Shown here in pieces: positions 33,569 to 43,248 of a DNA stretch of 64,000 bases (the first letter of the stretch is position 1; the number at the start of each line of letters is the position of its first letter). The notes below the pieces were generated by a model. The model was given only the letters and a program-made list of their open reading frames with translations. It was not told the origin of the DNA and ran no database searches. This stretch comes from Gonapodya prolifera JEL478 (taxonomy: Eukaryota; Monoblepharomycota; Monoblepharidomycetes; Monoblepharidales; Gonapodyaceae): contig KQ965735.1 of the NCBI GenBank assembly GCA_001574975.1, forward strand, positions 861,650-925,649, given 5' to 3'. Both the position numbers and the translations under genes were made by a program.

Positions 33569-35726
33569 ATGGCCAAAACATCGACCGAGAAGAAGAGCAA
33601 GGCCTCGGCAGCCTCCACAAAGCAGAGCAAGGTGAGGCTCGTCGGCTACGGAGCCCTCGTTGTCGCCCATCCTCATTGCAAAACTGATCCCCTCCAATTT
33701 TCGTCACAGCCCGTGAAGGAAAAAGGTTAGAATCCTTTCACTCCATTTGATGGTTGAATCTGCCCATCTATTAGCCAGCTATCGTTTTCTGAATGGTCAT
33801 GGACCCACTTTAATGTTCCTCACCGTTTCTTTTCTTTCCAGCCCCACCCCCACCACCCCCAAAGGAAGAGTCTTCCAGCGAGGAGGACTCATCCAGTGAA
33901 GAGGAGGAGGTCGCGAAGCCCGTCGCCAAGAAGCCTGTCGCCAACGGGAAGGCCGCTCCCGCGAAAAAGTGAGGAGACTGGTTCTCTGAAAACTTGGGTG
34001 ACATCTCATGAAATGGCGGGTTAATTGCGGCGTTTATCTTCAGACCTGCCAAGGAAGAGAGCAGCTCCGATGAGGACAGCGACTCGAGCGACTCCGACGA
34101 AGAGGAGGCTCCCAAAGCCGCTGCCCCCAAAGCTGCTGCAAAGCCCGCTGCCCCAAAACAAAATGGAAAGGCCGCCGCCAAGAAGGAGGAATCTTCCGAC
34201 GAATCATCATCCGAAGAAGAATCTGAGGACGAGAAGCCCGCTGCGAAACCTCAGGCTAACGGCAAGGCCAATGGCAAAACTGCTGCCGCTGCCAAGAAGG
34301 AGGAATCTGATGACTCCGATGAGGAGGAATCGGACGAAGAGGAGGAGACCAAGGTTTGTACCAAATCCAACTGGATTGTCGCCATCGGACTTCCAATACT
34401 GATCAAGTTCACACTTCCTTTTCACATAATTTTTCGCAAAACAGGCTGCTGCCAAGAAGGACGACGACGAAACAGAAGAAGACGACGAGGACAGTGACGA
34501 AGACGAGGACGAAGAAATGGAAGAGGCTGAGAAGCCCAAGGCGAACGGGAACAAGCGCAAAGCCGACAACTCCACCGACGCCGATACCAGCAAGAAGGCC
34601 AAGGTGGAACAGGGTGCGAGCGCCACCTGCTTCGTTGGTAACCTCAGCTGGAACGTCGACGAAGACACGTTGAGGCAGGAGTTCGAAGGCATTGGCACAA
34701 TTCTTTCCGTCAAACTTCTCACTGACAAGATGACTGGAAAGCCCAAGGGGTACGTTGCACTTGTTTTCAGAGCCGGAAACCTACTAATTGATATTCACCC
34801 CATGGTTTTTCCACACCACAGTCTTGGCTTTGTGGACTTCAGCAGCCCCGCCGAGGCCGCGGAAGCCGTTTCTAAGCTTAACGGTCACGAGATCGACGGC
34901 CGCGCCATCCGCGTTGACATTGCCCAGCCTCGTGAGAACAACGACACCCGCGGCGGAGCCCGCGGTGGTCGTGGTGCCGCCAGGGGCGGACGCGGTGCGA
35001 GCAACTCGAGGGAGGAAAGGACTCCCAACGCACCGGGCAAAACACTCTGGTTGGGTAACCTGAGCTACAGCACGAACGAGGACTCGCTCTACGAGGCCTT
35101 CGAGGAGTACGGTGTCAAGCACGTTCGTCTCCCCACCGACCAAGAAACCGGCAAGCCTAAAGGGTGAGAGGGGCTTCCTTTTTCTTTCACTCCACCTTAG
35201 GACCTGAACCTTGTTTCTTTCTTTCTTCCTTCCTTTCTTTTCCCTTTTATTTATTGTCCAGCTTCGCGTATGTCGAGTTCGGTTCCACTGACGAGGCTTC
35301 GGCTGCTTTCGGTGCCATGAACGGACAAGACATTGGGGGCCGCACCGTGAAGATGGACTATGCCCCAGAGAGGAACACTGGTGGGTTTTGTCACACAATT
35401 TGAATGTTTGGTTGTGCTGACTTTGTTCGCCTCATTAGATGGAGGTCGCGGCGGTGGCAGGGGTGGAAGGGGTGGTTTCGGTGGCGGCTTCGGTGACAGG
35501 GGTGGTCGTGGGGGTCGCGGTGGTCGAGGCGGGGGTCGCGGTGGCTTCGGCGACCGTGGTGGCTTCGGCGACCGTGGTGGCAGGGGCGGTCGTGGTCGTG
35601 GGGGACCTCGGGGTGGTGAGTTAACGTTGCACGGTTTCTTTATTACTATCTCAAATGTCATATTGATTAGGTGGTCGTGGAGGATTTTCCAAGCCGGCTG
35701 GAACTAAAACTACATTTGATGATTAA
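33569..35726 (+). CDS. Nucleolin / Nsr1-gar2-type nucleolar RNA-binding protein
   Basis: Nine exons (33569-33631, 33710-33725, 33842-33968, 34044-34353, 34445-34749, 34822-35163, 35262-35380, 35439-35615, 35671-35726) give 504 residues. The N-terminal half alternates Lys/Ala-rich stretches with acidic Ser blocks (ESSSEEDSSSEEEE and similar), typical nucleolar CK2 targets. Two RRMs follow: the first with ATCFVGNLSWNVDEDTL and GFVDFSSPAEAAEAV, the second with KTLWLGNLSYSTNEDSLYE and GFAYVEFGSTDEASAAF. Between them is a short RGG linker. The C-terminus is a long GRGG/RGGFGDRGG domain ending GGFSKPAGTKTTFDD. The protein acts in pre-rRNA processing. Introns interrupt both RRMs at the same relative place, just after the P-K-G of loop 3. 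A partial copy at 40.5-41.6 kb keeps these introns. Confidence 0.94.
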
Positions 35727-35777
35727 AGAATGATCTCAGCGATTGTCACAAGGATTGTCAAAATACATTGCAATTAT

Positions 35778-38471
35778 TTAGACGAACTTCATTGGCCTCA
35801 GCTCAGATAGTATAGTACCAACAGTTTTCTCTAACCTAGGATGGCCTGCAAGTACCGTTAACTCATCTTCGTACTGCATGAGAACGGCGTGATTTTGTTG
35901 CGCGGTTGCCAAGTTTCGCAACAAGACGGACGCTGTAAGAGGGATTCCCAGTAACTCAAGGTGTGATGGAACGGATTGAACACCGCCATGAGAAGGTGCA
36001 GACTGTGAAAGCGACGAGCTATGTTGGTAAATATGGCCAAGAGGTTTGTTTGAAGGGGTTGATTTGATTTGTTGTTCATGAAGCCGAACATGTCGCATGA
36101 GAGCTGCTTTCGACGGGGCAGGTGACGATTCGGTATACTTGGAGCACGTTCTCCACTTGCAGATCATCGTTGTATCATTCAAATGAGCCTCTGCAAGGTG
36201 GCGATGCAGCGCTTCAGCTGCTTCAATACGCTGGGAACAATTGGTCCAACCGCATGGAGTGCCCGAACCGACGGCGACTGCGCCTGATTCAGAAAATTTG
36301 AGACAGTCCATAAGATTTAAATATAATGCGGTCTCACTTTGAGCGTCATTTGCCATGCCAGAAGGATACGTCGCGTGCGAGGAGTCGATCTCCATTGCTG
36401 CAACACAACACTTAACACGAGAAGGACGTCGCAACACGGAGAAAAATACATTTGGCATCAGCTTCGCGCGCATCCAGAACATTTGGCGAACTGTCGACGT
36501 TACGAACGCTCGAGGCGTTCGAATCTTCCTTCAGTGCATTGCCACCAAGACCTTCAGTTGTCAGATCTCGAATTGCAAGTGCTCCAGGCTCGCTCTCAGG
36601 GGTGAAAGTTCTACTTCGCTTCAAATCCACTTCATCAGTGGCGGTGTTATCGTCCAGGGGTCGCTTTCGAGCAGCAGAATCTGATAACTCCTGGCTCGAT
36701 TGGGTCACGCCACGGGGGCCATCAGCCTTCCACTTTAAACCCTGCATGGACAAGGTGTTTGCTTGGCAGTAGAAGTGCAGGTAAGCTGTCTATTAATGTA
36801 TGAACGTTGTGGGACTCCGCACCTTTCTCATCAAAGGCTTCTGCAGCTGCAGCAAAGCTATTTACTGCGAGCGCCACGAGATCCCGCAGATTTATCGATT
36901 GTGCGCCTTGAAGTTGACAGAAGCTCGCATATTCTTGGTACATATCGGAGAGGGGTATCGAACCGTGAGGAGCAGACGTCACGTTTGTTAGAAGCCTTCC
37001 ACGTGAAAAAAAAATTCAAGCATTTCCCAAAACGGAGACATCAAATCTTCAGTTACCATTGGTGCGCTTTGAGGTGGTTCGTAGACATGGTGGGTCGTAA
37101 AGCTTGGGGTTCCCCACCAAACAGTCCCCCTTGGGGCGCCCTCGAGTTCTGTAAAATTGCAGCGGAATAGAATGAGTAGAATAAGATATACCAAAATATG
37201 TGACGCTCACATTAACCCTGAAGTCAGAACCCAACGATCGGGTGCCCCAACTTTCACCAAATTTCCACCCTCGACCGAGCATGGTGACCAACATTCCGAT
37301 AAAACCTGCTGGTGCATTCGCAACAACTTCGACTCCGACATCGGAATGCAAGCTTGCCAACTGAGTCAGAACTTCCAACGCAAAATAGGCCAATTCATCA
37401 TCTCCTTGCGACATTGCGAGGTCGCATAATTGACGATGAAACTTCGAATCTTCCAGAATTCCCTTGGCAGTGAAAAGGGAAGCATTGGCATCATTTCCCA
37501 AAAGATTTTGGAGGGAGTTGAGCGCGGCAACGACGCTCTGGCGTGATGGCGATGACAAAAATCGAATAACACCGGACAAGAAAGGATTCCCTTGATAGCC
37601 AAGAAGTATGTAAGATGAGCAATTCGACAAAATGTCCATACAATGCTCCGAGATCTCTGAGAGGCTCCAATTTACTGTCTGGAGAGAAAGACCGAGAGCC
37701 AAGAGTCTTAACACATGACGGCTTTTCGCCATGTACACTGCATTAGCGTCCAATGTCGACAAGTTTCGTAGTACGTGAAGTGGGAGCAAGATGTCATGTA
37801 AATCTGCGGCGGTATTTGCATTGCTAAACAATGTGGCAAAATCGGTGGTCTTTGGCGTGGAGGAATCCTCTTCGAGAGCTTGGGAAAGCTCGTAAAGTGC
37901 ACGGTCAGCGATGCTCCCAGCGGCCAAGGGCCGCATTCTGTCCATTGCGTGATCGACGATGTTATCCAGAAGGAACGGTACACCCGCAATATCGATGCCG
38001 AAATTGAAGGAAATTCTGGCGAGTTTCGTCAGAGACCAAGACATTTCATTGGGGAGCTGTGACTCCAGAGAGAGGGAGAGGCGGTTTAATGGGCCAGTGT
38101 GGAGGAGGGCAACGTCTAAACGATACGATTCCTTCTTCCAGTCAAGTTTGGGCGATCAGTACACTGACTCCCACCGTTCTCTACAACTGGGCGCGCAGCC
38201 GGGATGAGTTCCGGGTAGAGTTGGATGACAGTGCCAGGTTCTCCCGTATCAAAATCTGCGAACATGTTGGAATGCTTTCACAACCGGACCATCGATTCCC
38301 GCACTGACCTTCGTCGTCCGATGACAGAGGATTGTAATCTTCCACTGAGCTCCCCCTCAATGTACCGTTTCCGGCAGTCGGTTCCTGCTTCTTCACCACT
38401 GGGGGCCGACCAGGTTTCCGTCGCGCCGTGGATCCTGAGCCCCCATTGAAGTAGCTTGCTCCATCGGACAT
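35778..38471 (-). CDS. ARID2/RSC9-like chromatin-remodelling subunit without visible ARID
   Basis: A multi-exon gene. Exon 1 (38471 to a donor near 38331) is basic and Gly-rich with an AT-hook-like RRKPGRPPVVKK. The next exons carry LHTGPLNRLSLSLESQLPNE and SWSLTKLARISFN, then a long armadillo-like region to about 37200 (LLPLHVLRNLSTLDANAV, SEISEHCMDILSNCSSYI). An RFX-type winged helix follows (IPLSDMYQEYASFCQLQGA near 36950). Last come two C2H2-type fingers (CGWTNCSQRIEAAEALHRHL and CKWRTCSKYTESSP...HVRLH) and a terminal helical block with LTASVLLRNLATAQQNHAV. Order and motifs match human ARID2 and fungal Rsc9 (PBAF/RSC). No ARID domain is seen between exon 1 and the armadillo region. Exact joints at 38160-38200 and 37080-37200 are unsure. 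Confidence 0.72.
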
Positions 38472-39148
38472 GCTAGCGTCCAGATTCCCTCCGGATGTCG
38501 CGCGTTACTTTTTCAGTGATTCAACCAGATCGAAAGGGATCCAATTTGTGATGGAACTTCATTTTTACATATCTTCCATTCAATCTTCGTTCGTTTAGGA
38601 TAAAGGAATTTCAATTTCCCCCCTTCTGTTTACCTAGTATTCTAGCAAGACTCTTGCTGTAAGGCATACCATTCGTCGCGAAATGGTAAAATGTAGTTGG
38701 CGGAGCGGAAATGCCAACTGACCAGGCATGTTGCAAATCCGCTTCACCTCAAAACATCATCACTTCTGAAGACTTTCGCACACACATGGAGCGCCCTGTC
38801 TAATAGAAATTCCAGCATGGGTTCCATCGAATGACAGCAAACAGTTGAGTGTCGTATCAACACCTCTCCGAAATGTTCTTTCAATTTTCACACAATTTTA
38901 GTGTAACGTTACGAGAATAGCACGGGAATGGCTGGAACAGACGCATTTATATCAGACAACTCTTTGTAGTAATCCTTGTCGAAACGGTCATTCAATCTTT
39001 CGAGCAAGCAAAGATTGACCTCTGACAGATCTGATGAAGCGAGGTGTTAAAGAAGGGGGATCCAGCTCCTTCCCACAAGTCTGGCCATTCCATCAACAAG
39101 TCAGGGTGGTGTGATGGAATTATTCGGAGGATGCATGGAAGAGCCGAG
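38472..39148. other. Divergent intergenic region
   Basis: Upstream of the remodeller subunit (-) and of the unknown plus-strand gene. AT-richer than its surroundings; no gene or repeat recognised. Confidence 0.5.
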
Positions 39149-40474
39149 ATGTCTTCGAAATCCACACAAACTCCTGATTCGCCGGAAGGAGGAGATGCAA
39201 CTGAAGTGTTTGAAGAGCTTGAGCGGACCCTGTGGGTGTTGCTTTCCATCAAGCTTGCTTTTTAACACTCAGCAGGCGTTCAGATTGTCCAAAGCATACA
39301 GAAACCTTGCCAAAAGCTCGGGATACGCCATTGGTCAAGAAAAAACAGAGGGGATATGTATGCTATCGCCAAATCGGGAGAAATCCTTTGTCTTAACTAC
39401 AGTACTTGGGACTGCTCTTGATCTCCTAAAACAGTGTTTGGGTTTGCAACTAAAGATTTAGATGAGATTCCCCTCTCAAAGAGGGAGAAGGAGGTACTGG
39501 TATTGAGCATCGTGCCTGTTCTGAAGCGGTGGGTTCAAGTTGGTGAATCTCCTTTGTCACTGACCATCCATTTTGACAGAGTTCTTTGGAATGAGTTCAT
39601 CAACAGACCAGCTGTCTCAACTGGGCTTACTATACCATTGAGCAAAATGATGCGGAGTTGGTGCTACCGGAGTGGGGCTAAGTGAGCAAATAATGATTTT
39701 ACAAATGCGTGTGACAACTAATAATTATGTTACAGTGGAATACCATGTTTGGTGCCGGAGTATCGGTTTGTCGCCCACAGGTTCGATCTCTTTGCAGCAC
39801 ATATCACGTCACATCCTGAGTAAGAGTATGATTGCGCTATTTCTGGCTACAACTGACCAATAAACTGTTGAACGACTCAAGCTAATACCGCGCCTAACCC
39901 TCGCCAAAAGCACGTGTTTAAAACCCGGGAAGGTTACAGTGCTGTCCTTAGAATTGAAGATGCCCAAGATGCTACGAAATCACAAGAGATTTTTACTGTC
40001 GCTGCAAATGGACATATTTGGATTGAAGTCAAGTGTCCTCTACATTCTAGTGGGTTGGGCGAAGAGAGGTTGTGCACTTCATAACTGACTCACTTACTTC
40101 TATTACAAAAGTCTGGGTCCACCCCGGCAAGTACGGCACTTGCAAATGCGTTACGAGCTTGTTGGCCCGGTGCGTCTGTATCAGGAACAAGTTACATAAA
40201 GTGGGAAGGTTTTGGTTCTTAGATGATAACGGAAACGACAAAACGACATCAGTCCAATTTGGTAAGAGCTTGAATGACAACATTTTTGTTCACCATTAAC
40301 ACTTGTCGCGTCTGGAATACGACTCCCTTTGAAATTGTCCATTCCACGTTGCCTGTTCCGCAATTGAAGGCCCTTCTGGAAGTGCTAATTAACAAGTACG
40401 AATACGAGGACGTATCATGTGGGTTAATTTCAGATTTCCAGACTGTTCGTGTTTCATGTCCCTTCAGACAGTGA
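39149..40474 (+). CDS. Unknown multi-exon gene
   Basis: Successive coding segments join by short GT-AG introns: MSSKSTQTPDSPEGGDA... to ERTLW (GTGTTG donor near 39232); IVQSIQKPCQKLGIRHW...ILCLNY; a 36-bp intron; then MFGFATKDLDEIPLSKREK...MMRSWCYRSGA (to about 39680); GIPCLVPEYRFVAHRFDLF; a further segment with FTVAANGHIWIEVKCPLHS; VWVHPGKYGTCKCVTSLLA and VGRFWFLDDNGNDKTTSV; and a last segment ending VRVSCPFRQ at 40474. One joint (after ITSHPE near 39820) does not resolve, so a frameshift or missed exon is possible. I recognise no domain. The cysteine-containing segment GKYGTCKC is the only distinctive feature. A decayed nucleolin fragment begins immediately downstream. Confidence 0.4.
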
Positions 40475-40556
40475 TGCTGGCGGTTGACAATAGCTCACAA
40501 ACAATTGGAAATCGATGAGTCGGGACCTGACAATAACGTCAATGTTCTACTTGATT

Positions 40557-41655
40557 TGAGCTCTACATGCATCGTTGGGAATCCCAGTCAGAATGTCAAC
40601 ACGGCCATGTTGGAAAAGGAGTTTCAGAGGGTTGGAGGGGTGGTGTCTACCCGGATTTTTACGGACCAGATAGCCTGAGATCCCACACCGTAGGTTGAAC
40701 TTGATTTCCCATCCAAAGATAGTTTTATAGCTGAGCTTCTTGTCCGCACACCGTAGTCTTGGCATCATAGAATTCTGCAACCCCTTCGAGGCCCCGGAAG
40801 CTGTGTCCAAGCTCAACTGCCACGAGATCGACGGCCGCGCCATCAGCGTGGATATCGCCCAGCCTCGTGAGAACAATGACTCCCACCGCGGCAGTTCCCC
40901 TGATGGTCGTGGTGGTGGCGGGAGCGGACGCGGTGAATGCAATGAGAGGGATGAGAAGACTCCCAACCCGCAGGGCAAAACCCTCTGGTTGGGTAACCTG
41001 AGCTGCAGCACCAACGAGGAAACTCTCTACGAGGCCTTCGAGGAGTACGGTGTAAAGCACGTTCGTGTCCCTACCGACCAAGAAACCGGCGAGCCTAAAG
41101 GGTGAGAGCGATAACCTTTTTCTTCCACGCCAGGACCTAAACCTTGTTTCTTTCTACCTTTCTTTCTTTTCCATTTTGTGTTCCAGCTTCGCGTATGTCG
41201 AGTTTGGCTCCACTGGCGAGGCTTCGGCTGCTTTCAGTGCCATGACCGGACAAAACATTGGCGGGCGCGCTGTGAAGATGGACTATGCGCGGGAGAACGG
41301 TGCCGGTGGGTTTTGGTGCGAAAATTGAATGGTTTGTTCCACTGACTATGCCTCAATAGGTGGTGGACGGGGGACAGCTCGGGGTGGAAGGGGTGTTTTC
41401 GGTGACAGGGGAGGTCGTGGAGGTCAAGGTGGGCGAGGCGGAGGTCGCGGTGGATTCGGAGACCGTGGTGGCAAGATTGGTCTTGGTCGTGGATAACGTC
41501 GGTGTCGAGTTAGCGTTGCATGGTTTTGTCATACTTTTTCTAATGTCAAATTGAATAGGTGGTCACGGAGGATTTTCCAAGTTGGCGGGATCTAAAACTA
41601 CATTTAATCCAAAGAATAATCTAAGCGATTGTCACAACGATTGTCAGAAGAATAA
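40557..41655 (+). pseudogene. Partial nucleolin duplicate, decayed
   Basis: This segment matches 34610-35760 of the intact nucleolin gene, from inside RRM1 to past the stop, including introns and 3' flank. Readable parts include STCIVGNPSQNVNTAMLEKE (RRM1 start), a shared AEAVSKLN...EIDGRAI stretch, KTLWLGNLSCSTNEETLYEA and GFAYVEFGSTGEASAAF (RRM2), and a shortened RGG tail. Damage: a stop codon where the loop-3 P-K-G should be (near 40677), loss of the acidic N-terminus, a shortened RGG region that stops at about 41494, and loss of the normal C-terminus. Retained introns show a DNA-level duplication, not a retrocopy. Confidence 0.85.
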
Positions 41656-42364
41656 ATTTCAACTTTGAATCTGATCTCTCCAATTGAAGTCTGACCGTGT
41701 TCTTTCAGATAATATGACCACCATACTGACATCTAACCCAAGTTGACAAAGACAGTCTTGAGTTGATCGTGGTCTGATCTTTCCTTCAAAGTCCTACAAT
41801 TTTTACTAGCTCTACATCATTGCCGAAGTTTCAGAACGCCACTCAAGCTTAAAGAGATCTCGTTTGTTTCACTCAGATTTCAACCGCAGCAACCTTAGAC
41901 CAAATAGGTCATATTTCAGGTCAAACTTGGAAGTAGACAGATCAGGCCTCAAATGTCGGGTCAGGCTTCAGCAGCTCTTGAAGTTTCTTTGTTAAATCTA
42001 ATTTGTTTTGGGTGTCAGGTAAACCGTCATGTATTGTCCAGCGCACTGCTACGAAAGCAATTAGTGTTTCGCAACCATCCTTAACCTAAGCCACCCTATA
42101 TTGCGTACCGCTGACTACAATGTGGCTTGTTCGTAATGCAAAAGTACTTCGAGTGCGGGTCCCCGAAGTCTTTCAGTGAGGGAAAAGGTTCTCTGCCTGT
42201 AGTCTAGTGTGTGGCAAGCCCCTTCAGAGCTCCAGTCCGTATTCGCGACTTGCTGATAAGGATGGCCGCTGATATCAACACGCTAACACGGCCGACAATC
42301 CTCATCTCGGCATGGGTAGGTGATCGCGCCTTGAACTCGGAGATGTTGGAAGATGGGTGCCGGT
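41656..42364. other. No gene recognised
   Basis: AT-rich sequence between the nucleolin remnant and the dispersed repeat; only short overlapping frames. The motif TCAGGTCAAACTTGG/GTCAGGCTTC near 41920-41970 looks locally repetitive but is too short to classify. Confidence 0.4.
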
Positions 42365-43025
42365 CCCTACTGCTCCACTGCTTGGGGTGCGCCACTCCGA
42401 CGTAGCGCACCCCGTAGCACAAAGCAAAGCAAGGAATGAGACCGGTGTTAGAAATCTGACCAAAAAGTGAAGACTAACACTCCAGACAGCAGAGGCTGTC
42501 GACGCCCACAGCTTGGTCCATTCTCCAAGAGCCTCACTGCTCCACCGCCGATCCTGAGATCAAGAAAGAGCCAACGCACAGGGCCCAAACAAGGGGTCCG
42601 CCCGCGAGCGCAGATCCCCGCCGACCCGAGCAATGCACATCTTCCTGGGTTCGACAGCCTCGTTCCTTTAACCGCGGAAGGTACCATCAACGTACCTTCG
42701 GAATCGGGGACTTGTTTGCTTGTGAGGGGGGGATCTGGGTGATGTCGTATTGGACATCTTCGGTTGCTACGTACGCGTCCTAGGGGGGAGAAGTTTCTGT
42801 GAGATGCAGCACTTGCATTCATGTTATGCATGTACTTGATTACCGCTTCAAAATACGGTCGATAAAGAGACCCGATTGCATCCTTTCACCTTCATAAAAG
42901 AAGCACATCACGAAATATCACCAACGACACTGGATACAAACCGAAATAGAATTTCCACCTTTCATGCAATCGAATTGCAGAAGGTCCCGAAGCGCGTCTT
43001 CTCCTTGCGGAAACCCTGCTCGGTG
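42365..43025 (+). repeat. Dispersed repeat copy 2
   Basis: Aligns along its length to the reverse complement of 8380-9000, with a conserved hairpin near its start at 42385-42414: GGGGTGCGC, a 12-base loop, GCGCACCCC. A sequence like a tRNA B-box (GGGTTCGACAGCC; GGGTTCGACAACC in copy 1) lies near 42648, but no matching A-box or poly(A) tail was seen. Short indels throughout argue that neither copy encodes a protein now. Confidence 0.75.
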
Positions 43026-43248
43026 TATTGTATGGTGTATAAAAGATGTGTGACTTTCGGCCGGCAGGTTTCATTGCTGTAACATCCACATCTGCATTTC
43101 CCACCACCACCCAACGTGTCTGCATCCCAAAATTCGGCCATTTACGACACTACGGTGCTCAACCTCTACATTGCGCCAGGTTTGGTTTCCGCGTTCCCGA
43201 TCCATGACAAATCAAAGTTCACAGCCAGCAAATCTGCAATTCCAGGTT

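Noticed and set aside
34207-34746. Ser/Leu-rich antisense frames over nucleolin
   Set aside because: They are the shadow of GAG/GAA-rich acidic coding sequence of the real gene.
42640-42670. tRNA gene or tRNA-derived SINE, from a B-box-like GGGTTCGAC
   Set aside because: No A-box, cloverleaf or tail found. Kept only as an unclassified repeat.
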